The translations under genes were made by a program, and so were the position numbers. Below, one piece after another: positions 7,666 through 18,028 of a stretch of 64,000 nucleotides of DNA; the first letter of the stretch is position 1, and each line of letters starts with the position of its first letter. Below the pieces are notes generated by a model. The model worked only from the letters and a program-made list of their open reading frames with translations, was not told where the DNA came from and ran no database searches. Source of the DNA: Sphingobacteriia bacterium RIFOXYC2_FULL_35_18. GTDB lineage: Bacteria > Bacteroidota > Bacteroidia > Chitinophagales > Chitinophagaceae. The stretch covers positions 502,837 through 566,836 of the forward strand of contig MIAG01000002.1 of the NCBI GenBank assembly GCA_001829005.1, read 5' to 3'.

Positions 7666-10635
7666 TTAAAATACATTCCAGCCAAAGCTTACATAGTATA
7701 AGCCGCCAATTTGTACATTACCAAAACCATTTGCATAATATTTATTAAAGATATTGGTTCCACCAACTTTAATTAAAGACTTAATGCTTGGTAATTTGTA
7801 ACTAACCATTGCATCAACAGTAGTATAAGAAGGAATTTGACCAACAGCAAATGTTCCTTCATATTCGAAAGTATCCACCCACTTATAAGTTACATTAAAC
7901 CCAAACTTATTGTCTTTACCAAACCCGCTGTTAGCGAATCCAGCATTGAAACGATATTTAGGTGTATTGAAATAAGATACAAATCCTACAGGTAAAGCAC
8001 CTATCACATCAGAGTACATATTTGCATTAACAGAGAAGTTTCTTGGCATTAAGTACTCTAATGAAGCACCCCATCCTTTCACATCAACTGATCCAGGTGC
8101 ATTGGTAGAAATGCTGTATGCAATTCTTGTATTTGCACTTAAAACATTCAATGGACTTGGAGGTAACCCAGCTCTTGCTTGAATTACAGTAACTCCACTT
8201 AAGAAATCTTTGTATCTAGCTTGGTAAGCATAAATATCAATTAATAAACGCTTTCCAATTAACCCCTTGTAACCAACTTCAAATGAAGTGGTAGACTCAG
8301 GCTTAAATTCTCCAAATTGTTGTTGTTGCAACAAACCTGGATTAGGAGCGCCTGCTAAAGCACTTGCACCAAATGCTTGAACACTAGCTAAAGTATAGGC
8401 AGGGTTGCCATTGAAATTGTAGAAATCTCTTAATTGAGGCAAACCACCCATCAAACGAGTACCACCACCAACTAATAAGTTGATCCACTGGTTTTGAGTG
8501 GTTGGGAAACGGTAAGCTGTTTGGTAAGAGAAACGTAAATTATGATCTTGTGCAAGTTTAATTACAGCAGAAACTCTTGGAGTAAAACGACCTTTAAAGT
8601 TGGTGTTCTTGTCGTAACGACCAGAAGCAGTGATCTTTAAACGATCTCCAAACATTTTCTGAGAAATTTGCAAATAAGCACCAGTTTCAGTGATATTGAT
8701 ATTACCCGCTGTATCAGCAAATAAAGTACCCTGAGAATTCAAACCATACTGACGAATATTTCCACCAATCATTAAATCAGTTCCTTTCTCAGATAAGCCC
8801 AAATCATCAGACAAATTGTATTGTGCTTCTAAACTCTTAAGCGTTGTTCTATCAACAAATAAACCACCACCTTGAGATATAGGTGTACCAGCAATTTGTT
8901 GGAATAAAGGATTATTACCAATAAATCCAGTAGGTCTGCCAGCATCAGCAACGTTTCTAGCACCATTCAAAATATTAATTCTGTTTGCAGCAACTACACC
9001 AGGAGCAGCTGCCTGAGCAGCAGTTAATGCAGCAGTGGGTGTTAAACCTGCACCTAATCCTGCAGCATAACCAGCAGCAAGTGCACCAATATAAGTACCT
9101 ACGGCACCGCTAGAAGCAGTACCTACAGTTGCCCCAACAAACTGAGGGAACCATGCAGTTGCACTTGGCTTCCAAGCTTCATTAAATAAACGAGTAGCAA
9201 TAGTAGAGTTAAAAGATGCACCAGAATTTTCACGAGTAGTGAAAGCTCTAACATACCAGTTCTTTGCTTTCAACTCTAATTTATACTGACCCATTTTTAA
9301 GTCTTTCAATGAGTAACGGTCGCTACCAGTGTAAACGGTATTACCCATACCCCAATAAGCTGCGGCAATTGCTTCAATCTTATCAGTTATTTTATAATGC
9401 AATGCACCACTCAATTTAACATTCAATGTAGTTGGATCAACTACTTGATTCTCATTGTAACCAGTTCTAGAAACATACAATGGTGAATTTGCAAAAGATC
9501 CTAACACAGCAGAAGAAGGAATTGGAATAGGTGAAGTAATGCCAGGGAATGTGCCTGCAGGAAGCAAAGCTAAGAAAGGATTGCCTGCAATTACACCCGC
9601 AAAAGCACCGCGTAAATCTGCATTGGTTTCATCTCCATAAAGGTTTACGCCATCGTAGTTTGGATCTGTTAAACGAGTTCCAGGAACTACATTTCCATTA
9701 GGACTAGCAGACAGTGGAGATCTTAAATAGTTGCCACTGTTATTAGCCAACCAGTCTTGAGCTTGCACAAATTGAACATTCATCTTGTACGCCCACTTAT
9801 CATTGATTTTTTTAGCATAGCGAACACTCCAATCGTAATAAGGAGATCTAGGACGCTGGGAACCATCTACGTGGTTGATACCCGTTTTAATTTGGAAACT
9901 CAATCCTTGGTACTTAAATGGATTCTTGCTATTAATTAGTAAAGTACCATTGGTACCACCTGGACCGTATAATGCAGAAGAAGCACCTTGAAGTAACTCA
10001 ATATTATCTACATCTAATTCAGTTAATCCAATTACATTACCAACTGAAAAGTTTAAACCTGGAGCTTGGTTATCCATACCATCTACAATTTGATTTAAAC
10101 GAGTATTACCACTACTGTTAAATCCACGTGTACCAACACTTGTAAAAGTTAAACTAGCAGACACCACGTCAACCCCTTTAAGGTTGGCAATCATGTCATA
10201 GTAATTGGCAGAAGGTGAATTGCGAATAGCAGCTGTACTGATTCTTTCAATAGAAACAGGAGACTCCAAAATTCTTTCAGGAACTCTTGAAGCAGAAACT
10301 ACGATTTCGTCACCTAATGTAAATGCAGTTTCTAATTCAACTACAACATCTTGGTTATTTTCTTTGATAGCTACTTCTTTTGCAGCATATCCAACCGATG
10401 AAATCACAAGGGTAAAAGGAAGTTTTTGAACAGTTGAGAACTTGAAATTTCCTTTGTCATCTGTGTAAGTACCAGCGGTACCTCCTTTAACAGAAATGGA
10501 AACTGCAGAAAGCAATTCCTTCGTTTTTCCGTTCTTTACACTGCCTGAAACGGTTGTTGTTTGTTGTGCTATTACTGATAAACTCAATAAAAGCGCAACC
10601 ACAGACAGACCGAAATGGGTTAATAGTCTTCTCAT
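7666..10635 (-). CDS. TonB-dependent receptor with carboxypeptidase-like N-terminal domain
   Basis: Outer-membrane transporter of 989 residues. A signal peptide (residues 1-23, ending VIAQ) is followed by a CarboxypepD_reg-like beta-sandwich (about 28-105), a plug domain (about 115-240, with NIELLQGASSALYGPGG) and a large beta-barrel that ends in an aromatic residue (GWNVF). The barrel has Gly/Ala-rich loop insertions around residues 500-560. The layout resembles SusC-type receptors, but no SusD partner gene is adjacent, so a polysaccharide ligand is not supported. It is monocistronic, with its own terminator, and has a 146-base upstream region shared with divergent purC. Confidence 0.9.
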   Translation of the reverse strand: MRRLLTHFGLSVVALLLSLSVIAQQTTTVSGSVKNGKTKELLSAVSISVKGGTAGTYTDDKGNFKFSTVQKLPFTLVISSVGYAAKEVAIKENNQDVVVELETAFTLGDEIVVSASRVPERILESPVSIERISTAAIRNSPSANYYDMIANLKGVDVVSASLTFTSVGTRGFNSSGNTRLNQIVDGMDNQAPGLNFSVGNVIGLTELDVDNIELLQGASSALYGPGGTNGTLLINSKNPFKYQGLSFQIKTGINHVDGSQRPRSPYYDWSVRYAKKINDKWAYKMNVQFVQAQDWLANNSGNYLRSPLSASPNGNVVPGTRLTDPNYDGVNLYGDETNADLRGAFAGVIAGNPFLALLPAGTFPGITSPIPIPSSAVLGSFANSPLYVSRTGYNENQVVDPTTLNVKLSGALHYKITDKIEAIAAAYWGMGNTVYTGSDRYSLKDLKMGQYKLELKAKNWYVRAFTTRENSGASFNSTIATRLFNEAWKPSATAWFPQFVGATVGTASSGAVGTYIGALAAGYAAGLGAGLTPTAALTAAQAAAPGVVAANRINILNGARNVADAGRPTGFIGNNPLFQQIAGTPISQGGGLFVDRTTLKSLEAQYNLSDDLGLSEKGTDLMIGGNIRQYGLNSQGTLFADTAGNINITETGAYLQISQKMFGDRLKITASGRYDKNTNFKGRFTPRVSAVIKLAQDHNLRFSYQTAYRFPTTQNQWINLLVGGGTRLMGGLPQLRDFYNFNGNPAYTLASVQAFGASALAGAPNPGLLQQQQFGEFKPESTTSFEVGYKGLIGKRLLIDIYAYQARYKDFLSGVTVIQARAGLPPSPLNVLSANTRIAYSISTNAPGSVDVKGWGASLEYLMPRNFSVNANMYSDVIGALPVGFVSYFNTPKYRFNAGFANSGFGKDNKFGFNVTYKWVDTFEYEGTFAVGQIPSYTTVDAMVSYKLPSIKSLIKVGGTNIFNKYYANGFGNVQIGGLYYVSFGWNVF

Positions 10636-10781
10636 ATTGGCAATTTTAGTTTGAATTGTTAAGCAAAATAGGATATGTTAAGTTCACGTAAAAATTTAAT
10701 TTATACAAGAATTCAGCTATTTGTGGACAAAAATTATGTAGGATAGAAGGTTTTAGACATTGGTGTAATTAATTTTGACGA

Positions 10782-11711
10782 ATGGCACCACACAACTTCC
10801 CACAACAGACTGGATATTACAAAGGAAAAGTAAGAGATGTTTATTCCATAGGAAGCGATTTATTGGTAATGATCGCCAGCGATCGGATTTCAGCTTTTGA
10901 TGTGATTTTACCCCGTACAATACCCTATAAAGGCCAGGTATTAAATCAAATAGCCGCTTATATGCTAGGGCAAACAGCAGATATTTGCCCTAATTGGTTG
11001 ATGAGCTGCCCAGCACCAAATGTATCGATTGGTCAAAAATGTGTGCCTTTCAAAATTGAAATGGTTGTTAGGGGAAACTTAGTGGGTCATGCTTGGAGAA
11101 CCTATCAATCGGGTAAAAGAACCTTATGCGGTGTAGATATGCCGGAAGGTTTGAAGGAAAATGATTTTTTCCCTACACCGTTAATAACCCCATCCACTAA
11201 AGCAGCAGAAGGGCATGATGAAGATATTTCCAAGGAAGAAATTATTATGGGGGGATTAGCAACTGCCGAAGAATGGGCCACCCTAGAAAAATATGCACTC
11301 GCTTTATTTGAGAGAGGCAAATCGATAGCTGCTAAAAGAGGATTAATCTTAGCAGACACCAAATATGAATTTGGTAAGTTAGGAGATACCATTTATTTAA
11401 TGGACGAAATACATACCCCTGATTCATCTAGGTATTTTTATGCAGACAATTTTGAACAACGTCAAGCAACAGGTGAAAGACAAAAACAATTGAGTAAAGA
11501 ATTTGTAAGAGAATGGTTAATTACCAATAATTTTATGGGTAAAGAAGGGCAAACAGTTCCTGCTATGACCGATGAATGGATTAATACCATCAGTAAAAGG
11601 TATATAGAACTATACGAAAAAGTGATTGGAGAACAATTTATTCCCATTGATTTAACTGAGATTGAAACGGTAGAAGCTATTAATCAAGCACTGAATAAAT
11701 TATTAAAATAG
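10782..11711 (+). CDS. purC: Phosphoribosylaminoimidazole-succinocarboxamide (SAICAR) synthase
   Basis: Catalyses ATP-dependent condensation of CAIR with aspartate in de novo purine synthesis. Family motifs are clear: YKGKVRDVY near the N-terminus, the SDRISAFDV box, FKIEMVVRGNLVGHAW, and LADTKYEFG followed by LMDEIHTPDSSRY. 309 residues corresponds to the longer form of the enzyme rather than the approximately 240-residue E. coli form. It stands alone, divergent from the TonB receptor and convergent with trhO, and shares a bidirectional terminator with trhO. Confidence 0.96.
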   Translation: MAPHNFPQQTGYYKGKVRDVYSIGSDLLVMIASDRISAFDVILPRTIPYKGQVLNQIAAYMLGQTADICPNWLMSCPAPNVSIGQKCVPFKIEMVVRGNLVGHAWRTYQSGKRTLCGVDMPEGLKENDFFPTPLITPSTKAAEGHDEDISKEEIIMGGLATAEEWATLEKYALALFERGKSIAAKRGLILADTKYEFGKLGDTIYLMDEIHTPDSSRYFYADNFEQRQATGERQKQLSKEFVREWLITNNFMGKEGQTVPAMTDEWINTISKRYIELYEKVIGEQFIPIDLTEIETVEAINQALNKLLK

Positions 11712-11740
11712 CGGGACTAAATTGAAGTCCCCGCTATTTT
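11705..11740. terminator. Bidirectional terminator between purC and trhO
   Basis: Hairpin with stem AAAATAGCGGGACT / AGTCCCCGCTATTTT (one bulged C), with T-runs on both strands. It sits across the convergent gene ends. Confidence 0.8.
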
Positions 11741-12814
11741 TTTAGCTTGAATAATTTCATCGAGTCGAGGTCTAATTCTCGCACTGCTTTTGTTGAAAAT
11801 ATTTTGACCTTTATCAATGCCTTTTCTAATTTGAGCTTGTCGTTCAGCAGGCATATGAATAGTGTCTTTGCATTCAGTACTACAACAACCTTCATATTTC
11901 TCAGCACATGAATTGCATTGTATAAACAATAAGTGACAACCATCATTTTTACAATTGGTATGGGTATCACAAACTTCTCCACATTGATGACAATGCGCAA
12001 TGATATCGGGTGTAATGCGCTCACCCAAACGATCATCAAAAACAAAATTTTTCCCTATAAATTTTGGTGTAAGTTCTTGTCTTTTTATTTCATTGGCATA
12101 ATGAATAATGCCACCTTCTAAGTGGTAAACATTCTCAAATCCTTTGTGCAACATATATGCACTTGCTTTTTCGCAACGAATACCTCCAGTACAATACATA
12201 ACTACGTTCTTATCTTCTTTCCCATGCAGCATCTCTACAGCCATGGGTAATTGTTCTCTAAAAGTATCCGAAGGAATTTCTAATGCATTGGAAAAATGAC
12301 CCACTTCATATTCATAATGATTGCGCATATCAATGACAATGGTGTTGGGGTCATTCAACATTTCATTCATTTGAGCCGCATTCAAATACTTACCTTTTTT
12401 TTCCATTGAAAATTCAGGGTCGTCAATTCCGTCTGCTACAATTTTCTCTCTAACTTTAATTTTAAGCACCCAAAAACTTTTCCCTTGTAGCAAAGGATCA
12501 TTTAAACCCATAGGATCTTCTACTGCAATATTTAGTCGCAAGTTTTCTAAACCAGGAATTGAATGCATAATTTGCTTAAAATCATCCATGAAATGTTCAG
12601 GAACACTTATTTGTGCGTTAATTCCCTCTTTAGCAATGTATATTCTTCCAAATACTTGAATAGCATTTAACTGTTTATACAAAGCATCCCTAAACTCCTG
12701 TGGATTTTGTACAGGGAAATACCGATAAAAACTGATGGTGGTTCTCTTGAACGTCTCTTTCATTAAACGTTCTTTCAGCTCCTGATTGGAGACACGATTG
12801 TGTAATACTGCCAT
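11717..12814 (-). CDS. trhO: tRNA uridine(34) hydroxylase (rhodanese family)
   Basis: Oxygen-dependent hydroxylase that makes 5-hydroxyuridine at tRNA position 34 (the YceA/TrhO family). The order is an N-terminal acylphosphatase-like domain ([24 protein letters not shown]), a rhodanese domain with catalytic Cys in [11 protein letters not shown], and a C-terminal cysteine-rich zinc-binding region ([21 protein letters not shown]). The start at 12814 (MAVLHNR) was chosen because the family begins close to this point; the frame is open 25 codons further upstream with two other ATGs. About 365 residues. Confidence 0.9.
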   Translation of the reverse strand: MAVLHNRVSNQELKERLMKETFKRTTISFYRYFPVQNPQEFRDALYKQLNAIQVFGRIYIAKEGINAQISVPEHFMDDFKQIMHSIPGLENLRLNIAVEDPMGLNDPLLQGKSFWVLKIKVREKIVADGIDDPEFSMEKKGKYLNAAQMNEMLNDPNTIVIDMRNHYEYEVGHFSNALEIPSDTFREQLPMAVEMLHGKEDKNVVMYCTGGIRCEKASAYMLHKGFENVYHLEGGIIHYANEIKRQELTPKFIGKNFVFDDRLGERITPDIIAHCHQCGEVCDTHTNCKNDGCHLLFIQCNSCAEKYEGCCSTECKDTIHMPAERQAQIRKGIDKGQNIFNKSSARIRPRLDEIIQAKKIAGTSI

Positions 12815-12903
12815 AAAATAAATTTTAGACATAGCAACTGCTATGTTCCGATTAATAATGGAGCTGCTTGCAGGGCAGCCAAAATTCATAGCAAAATTAC
12901 GAA

Positions 12904-15357
12904 TTATCTCACAAATGGCAAGGCAAGCCGAATACCACTATTCGATGCTCCTCCTTTTTCTATAGAACGGATATAATCTACTCTGATGACTTTGAATATA
13001 TTCTCTAACCCAACAAAATATTCAACATAATAATTGCCTTTCTCTTGTAATAAAGTATTAGCCCCGGTAACCAAAAACCAATTCAATTTTTTAAACCCTG
13101 GAATCTTATTGGTTAGTAAACCATTTAAATGATATTCAATATGGCCTGTTCCATACAAAGAAGCGGTATTACTAAACCGGTAATAAGGAGCTAATTGAAA
13201 AGATTTGGTGAATGGACCAGCAAATAAAACTTGATTGCCTAAGAAATGTATTTGGTCTGGCTCGAACACTTTGTCTTTTTGCAAGAAACCACCCGCCGAA
13301 AAAGAGTACTTCAATTCTCCTGCTAATTTTAAATCTAATTCGTCAGAAATATTGATTCGCCACTTTGTATAATTTGCATCAGCACCTAGTATACCAGCAA
13401 AAGCCTTTGTAACAGTGAGCGTAAATGTGGGATAGCCCGATCCAATATTTACTTTCCTGTCTGGATATTCAACGTATTTAGCTCCGGGCAACCACGATAT
13501 TCCAGCACTTACTAAAAATGCTTGATGGTTTTGCATGGGAGCAGGTCCTAATTCTGTTGGATGATTGGTGCTGAAACTGCGATTAGGGAAATTCTTCCAA
13601 AATGCAATATCTCCTAAATTTTCAAGCGGCTTTCTATTTTGAAATTGAATGGATCCAGAAAAATTGAGCCCATTACCGATACCTGAATTGTAATTCAATC
13701 TAAAAAAATCGGCTTCATAAATTTTCATAAAATTCTGCTCGCGCATTAATGTGTAATAACTATTTATAAATTCAGAAATGGGTGCAGCATTATTAAATTG
13801 AAATACTTTCTTGCCTCCAGCAATACTAAAAGATTGAATATATTTTTTACCAAAAGTATAATTAGCAGTGATTGACGGATTAAAATGTCTATTTGCAAAT
13901 CCATAACGCAATTCAGGAATGATGGTCAATGATTTTCTTCCTTCCATTTGCTTACGCCACTGAGGAGATAAATTAATTACCCCTCCTTCAACTGTATTAA
14001 AATTCAACGTATTAATTAAGGGTTCAATATTAAAGCTCGTTTTAGTTTTTCGCTTACTGAAATTTTTACCCGTAAGCAATAAGTTGGTAAAATTAAATTT
14101 GTTCCGAATCTTATCTAATGAATCTAAATAAGCAGGGGATTCTCTTACTTTTTCTAGACTATCTTTTTTTTGATAATCTTTTATTTCTTCTAGCAATAAT
14201 GGTAAAGGTCTAATACTATCCCAATAAGCCATCGACTTTTTATTGGAGCTATCATAAAATTTAAGTACCGTACTATTAAAATATTTAGGCTTAAACTTTG
14301 GGTTTAAATCAAATTGATCATACACCTGTAAAAAACTCCCGAAAAAATCAAAGCCGAAAAACTTTCCATATGGATAAATCACCTGTTGCTTTATTACCCA
14401 ATAAGGTCCCGCAGGAATATATTGTTGTTGAAGTATTAAAGAATCGAGCAACTGCATTTGTTGCTCGCGCAGTAATTTCAAATCAATGCTTTGAATATGC
14501 CAATCATTTTCAGTGATATGTATATACCCTGTAAATAAAGGCTCGTACGCCCTTTTTGGAATCACTTTTATCCTACTAATCTCTTTTCCAAATTCAAAAA
14601 AAGTTCCTTCAAATTTATACTTATAAAAATTTAAAGCATTATCTGAAATAGGAGAAATAAACCCTCTTGGATTTAATCCACTACCCAATGAAATAATATT
14701 TTCATAAAAAGAAATAATTTGAGGACTACTAAATCCAAATCCATTACTGCGACCACTCACTTTAGTTGATACAACTTCAATTTTTCTTTGATTGGGTTCA
14801 CTTACAGAATATTTTGCAATCGTTTCAGACAAGAGCAACATTTTCTGTTTACTGGTATCCCCATCTTCAAAATCTACTTTTTGTCCCATGAACTTTTTGG
14901 GATAATCACGCAATTGCATTTGTCCTTTAATATAAACCTCTGTTGTAAATTGTTTTATTTCTTTTAAATGTTCTGCTCTGGCAGCGATGGCTTTTCTAAT
15001 AATACCATAAGCAGGGTCTTCTCCACCCGTTTTAACAACCACTTCATTCAATTGATAATCTTGTGGAGGTAATTGTATATCAATAGTCTGATTTACTTTC
15101 CCTACAGTTACTTTTTTTTCGATAGTCTGATATCCAATGTATTGAAATACCAAAATATATTCACCTGGCTCTAGTGTAATACTATAAAATCCAATATTAT
15201 TAGCAGAAGCACCTTTTGTAGTTCCCTTTACTAAAACAGAAGAAAAAGCCAATGGAGCAGTTTTACCTGCTGATTGAATAACGCCTGATATCACTGCAGC
15301 AAAAACACTCAACTTCATGATCATTACAATCAACAGTAATAGCCCTTTTTTAAACAT
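12904..15357 (-). CDS. DUF5686 / carboxypeptidase-like regulatory domain outer-membrane protein
   Basis: Large exported protein typical of Bacteroidota. Residues 1-21 are a signal peptide (ending FAAV), residues about 23-105 form a CarboxypepD_reg-like beta-sandwich ([34 protein letters not shown]), and the remaining 700 residues match the DUF5686 type of predicted outer-membrane barrel, with many alternating aromatic strands and a final LALPFVR. The function of the family is not established. The upstream neighbour on the same strand is the rhodanese operon, separated by its terminator. Confidence 0.82.
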   Translation of the reverse strand: MFKKGLLLLIVMIMKLSVFAAVISGVIQSAGKTAPLAFSSVLVKGTTKGASANNIGFYSITLEPGEYILVFQYIGYQTIEKKVTVGKVNQTIDIQLPPQDYQLNEVVVKTGGEDPAYGIIRKAIAARAEHLKEIKQFTTEVYIKGQMQLRDYPKKFMGQKVDFEDGDTSKQKMLLLSETIAKYSVSEPNQRKIEVVSTKVSGRSNGFGFSSPQIISFYENIISLGSGLNPRGFISPISDNALNFYKYKFEGTFFEFGKEISRIKVIPKRAYEPLFTGYIHITENDWHIQSIDLKLLREQQMQLLDSLILQQQYIPAGPYWVIKQQVIYPYGKFFGFDFFGSFLQVYDQFDLNPKFKPKYFNSTVLKFYDSSNKKSMAYWDSIRPLPLLLEEIKDYQKKDSLEKVRESPAYLDSLDKIRNKFNFTNLLLTGKNFSKRKTKTSFNIEPLINTLNFNTVEGGVINLSPQWRKQMEGRKSLTIIPELRYGFANRHFNPSITANYTFGKKYIQSFSIAGGKKVFQFNNAAPISEFINSYYTLMREQNFMKIYEADFFRLNYNSGIGNGLNFSGSIQFQNRKPLENLGDIAFWKNFPNRSFSTNHPTELGPAPMQNHQAFLVSAGISWLPGAKYVEYPDRKVNIGSGYPTFTLTVTKAFAGILGADANYTKWRINISDELDLKLAGELKYSFSAGGFLQKDKVFEPDQIHFLGNQVLFAGPFTKSFQLAPYYRFSNTASLYGTGHIEYHLNGLLTNKIPGFKKLNWFLVTGANTLLQEKGNYYVEYFVGLENIFKVIRVDYIRSIEKGGASNSGIRLALPFVR

Positions 15358-15382
15358 AGAAATTAATTTGAATACAAAAAAA

Positions 15383-15412
15383 GCCCCAATACTTGGTAAT
15401 CCAAGTTGGGGC
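15383..15412 (-). terminator. Rho-independent terminator of the ferredoxin-ddl-PASTA-rhodanese operon
   Basis: Hairpin GCCCCAATACTTGG / CCAAGTTGGGGC with a 4-base loop. On the minus strand it is followed by a run of seven T. Confidence 0.85.
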
Positions 15413-15436
15413 CTTGTAAATTGATGTTAAATTATT

Positions 15437-15751
15437 TTAATCTTTAATTCGATCTTGCCAAGCAAGCATTCCGCCTGTCACATTGATCAAATTACTGAAT
15501 CCCGCAGTTTCTAAAATTAAACAAGCTTGTCCACTCCTATTTCCACTTCTGCAATAAATATAGATGGGCTCATTTTTCCATTCTTCTAATTCATCAATTT
15601 GCATAGTTTGAATATTTCCCAATGGTAAATGTAGTCCACCGATATTAAAATCTGCTCTCTCGTGTGATTCTCTAACATCTACTAAATGGATGTTTTCGCC
15701 TTCAGCTAATTTGGCTTTCAATTCTTCCACCGTTATTGTTTGCATATTCAT
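15437..15751 (-). CDS. Single-domain rhodanese-like protein
   Basis: A 104-residue stand-alone rhodanese domain, probably a cytoplasmic sulfurtransferase or persulfide carrier. The active-site loop is YCRSGNRSG, with the catalytic Cys and the Arg typical of single-domain rhodaneses such as GlpE and PspE; VDVRES is the conserved N-terminal motif. No signal peptide. It starts 6 bases after the PASTA protein stop and is the last gene of the four-gene run. Confidence 0.9.
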   Translation of the reverse strand: MNMQTITVEELKAKLAEGENIHLVDVRESHERADFNIGGLHLPLGNIQTMQIDELEEWKNEPIYIYCRSGNRSGQACLILETAGFSNLINVTGGMLAWQDRIKD

Positions 15752-15757
15752 TAAATT

Positions 15758-16576
15758 TTAAAAGTTATTGCTCGTTGTATCTTTTATTGGAGCTTGTTCA
15801 CTAATATACAAGTCCATAATTTGTCCTTGTCTAATTTTATTTTTGGTTGGCGATCCATCAGCACCAAGCATATCACTAAACAAAGGAGGATTCTGTTTGA
15901 TGATAAATGCGGCGGCCGAATCTTTGATTGCACCAGAAGCAACTATAGAACCTATATTAATATTCAAAGAGGCTAAAGTAGATCTGGCTTGATCTAAAGT
16001 TAAGCCAAGCAAATCAGGAACATCTGTTTCATCGCCTCCTACCCCACTTCCCAATACTAAATTAATGACGCTTCCTATCGCAATTTTTTCACCAGGCTTA
16101 ACTGGAGCACCATTTAATAATTGCTCTAGCACAGCATTGCGAGCAATATCTGGTTTGTAAGTAACAAAACCCAATTTCAAGCCAAGACTTTGCAAATACA
16201 TTTCCGCACTGCGAATAGAAAAACCTGTTAAATTAGGCATTTCAACTTGTGGCGGTATGGTTCTATTTAAAGTGAGATAAACAGTTCTTCCAGTTTTTAC
16301 TATTGCATCGGCTTCAGGAGCTTGTTTTATGACGGCTTGTTTAGCGATGGTATCTATATATACAGAATCCAGAATAACTACTTCAAATCCTTTGTCTTCT
16401 AGTATTTTTTGTGCTGCTAAAATATGCTGTCCAGCTACATTGGGTACTTTTTCAAATTTACCATATCCAGTAATCCAATCAAGTGAGCCAAAAAACAATA
16501 AGATAAGCATAAGAATCAATCCTATGCCTGTTACTATATTTACCCAAAGTGGCTTATCTGTTATGAATTTGAACAC
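15758..16576 (-). CDS. Membrane-anchored PASTA-domain protein
   Basis: 272 residues: a short cytoplasmic start, one transmembrane helix (about residues 13-33) and three PASTA repeats (about 38-107, 110-178 and 182-255; signature segments VPNVAGQHI, MPNLTGFSI and VPDLLGLTL). PASTA domains bind peptidoglycan fragments or beta-lactams in kinases and penicillin-binding proteins; here there is no kinase or transpeptidase domain. Its place directly after D-Ala-D-Ala ligase fits a cell-envelope role, but the precise task is not known. Confidence 0.85.
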   Translation of the reverse strand: MFKFITDKPLWVNIVTGIGLILMLILLFFGSLDWITGYGKFEKVPNVAGQHILAAQKILEDKGFEVVILDSVYIDTIAKQAVIKQAPEADAIVKTGRTVYLTLNRTIPPQVEMPNLTGFSIRSAEMYLQSLGLKLGFVTYKPDIARNAVLEQLLNGAPVKPGEKIAIGSVINLVLGSGVGGDETDVPDLLGLTLDQARSTLASLNINIGSIVASGAIKDSAAAFIIKQNPPLFSDMLGADGSPTKNKIRQGQIMDLYISEQAPIKDTTSNNF

Positions 16577-16621
16577 TATAATGATTTAATAAAAATGAAG
16601 GATTTTAATTGGATATTAAAA

Positions 16622-17602
16622 TTAATGAAATGCTTGTTCAATTACTGCAGAATAAAAATCAGTCAACCGCATCCCCATTGCTTTTACCTGTTGAGGTATA
16701 ACAGATGCATCGCTTTGCCCAGGCACTGTATTTACTTCTAACATATATGGTTTTTGTTGAAGGGTATCATAAATGAAATCAATTCGCACTACTCCTCTGC
16801 AATTAAATATCTCATATACGCTTTTAGCTGCATCAGAAAGATGTTGTTTCATTGTATCATCAATAATTGCTGGCGTTGTTTCTATACTCTTGCCTTGGTA
16901 CTTTGCTTCAAAATCAAAGAATTCATTTTGTGTACTGATTTCAGTAATAGGCAGTACAGAAATCGTATTGCCTTGTTTAAAAACACCAATGGTAAACTCT
17001 CTACCACTAATGAATTCTTCTACCAAAATTTGATGATCTTCTTTAAAGGCTTTAGCCAAAGCTGGAGCTAATTCTTCAGCAGTATTTACCTTACTCATTC
17101 CTATGCTGCTGCCCCCATTATTGGGCTTTACAAACAAAGGCAATTGAAGCTTTGCTAAAATGACTTCAACACCTACTGGCGTATGACTAAACAAGTGCAT
17201 AGACCTAGCAACATTGATACCTCCAAATGCAGCAACCGCAACAGTGTAACGCTTATTCATGGTTAAGGCAGATGTAGCCGCATCACAGCTGGTATAAGGA
17301 ATGCCCAACATATCAAAGTACCCTTGCAATTTTCCATCTTCACCAGGAGTGCCATGAATACACATCAATGCTACATCAAAATGGATGGTATTGCCATTGT
17401 CCACTATTGAAAAGTCGTCTCTATTCACCAAGGATTTCTCCCCTACTGCATTTTCATACCACCAGCCAGTTGCATTGATGTCAATTTTATACAAATCATA
17501 TTTAGTAAGGTCCACATTATTTCCAACCGTGATGGCACTCTTATAACTAATTTGGGCTTCCCCACTAAGTCCGCCGGTAACCAATGCTACTTTGCGCTTC
17601 AT
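16622..17602 (-). CDS. ddl: D-alanine--D-alanine ligase
   Basis: ATP-grasp ligase that makes the D-Ala-D-Ala dipeptide for peptidoglycan. Visible motifs are the N-terminal GGLSGEAQIS, the HGTPGEDGKLQG loop, the ATP-grasp lid (FVKPNNGGSSIGM), FISGREFTIGV and the metal-binding MLEVNTVPG with QSDASVIP. 326 residues is normal. It lies 17 bases downstream of the ferredoxin gene and 45 bases upstream of the PASTA gene. Confidence 0.95.
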   Translation of the reverse strand: MKRKVALVTGGLSGEAQISYKSAITVGNNVDLTKYDLYKIDINATGWWYENAVGEKSLVNRDDFSIVDNGNTIHFDVALMCIHGTPGEDGKLQGYFDMLGIPYTSCDAATSALTMNKRYTVAVAAFGGINVARSMHLFSHTPVGVEVILAKLQLPLFVKPNNGGSSIGMSKVNTAEELAPALAKAFKEDHQILVEEFISGREFTIGVFKQGNTISVLPITEISTQNEFFDFEAKYQGKSIETTPAIIDDTMKQHLSDAAKSVYEIFNCRGVVRIDFIYDTLQQKPYMLEVNTVPGQSDASVIPQQVKAMGMRLTDFYSAVIEQAFH

Positions 17603-17619
17603 GTATATAGTTGAGCTAG

Positions 17620-17967
17620 TTAAATATGCATTTTTGCTTTCTTAGCCATCAGTTCTTCTACTGTTTCTTGGTATAATTCATCTGGAACACAACAATCTAC
17701 AGGACAAACCGCAGCACATTGTGGTTCTTCATGAAAGCCTTGGCACTCAGTACATTTATTTGGAGTAATATAGTATGTGTCTAAACTGATGGGCTCAAAA
17801 CGCTTGTCTGCGTCTACAGTGCTGCCATCCATTAACTGAAAACTGCCTTTAATGGTGGTTCCGTCGGCAATTGACCATTCTACTCCACCTTCATAAATAG
17901 CGTTATTAGGACATTCTGGCTCACATGCGCCACAATTAATACATTCTTCTGTTATTTTGATTGCCAT
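17620..17967 (-). CDS. 4Fe-4S dicluster ferredoxin
   Basis: Small cytoplasmic electron carrier of 115 residues. The first cluster motif is CINCGACEPECP. The second is the extended form CTEC, then CAAVCPVDCC. Between them is a 40-residue insertion that is typical of this Bacteroidota ferredoxin type. The start at 17967 (MAIKITEEC) fits the family; the open frame extends 47 codons upstream but that stretch overlaps the divergent acyl-CoA reductase gene. First gene of the operon with ddl, the PASTA gene and the rhodanese gene. Confidence 0.92.
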   Translation of the reverse strand: MAIKITEECINCGACEPECPNNAIYEGGVEWSIADGTTIKGSFQLMDGSTVDADKRFEPISLDTYYITPNKCTECQGFHEEPQCAAVCPVDCCVPDELYQETVEELMAKKAKMHI

Positions 17968-18028
17968 ACAAAATGGGTTTGTTGAGTTAGTGAAATTACA
18001 TTTGCAGTACCAAAAATACGGTTGACAA

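Noticed and set aside
7666..10635. SusC/SusD polysaccharide utilisation locus
   Set aside because: The receptor is SusC-like in layout, but no SusD-like lipoprotein or glycan enzyme lies next to it.
10770..10777. TAATTTTG as a promoter -7 box of purC
   Set aside because: Only four bases before the ATG, which would place the transcription start at or inside the start codon; no -33 partner.
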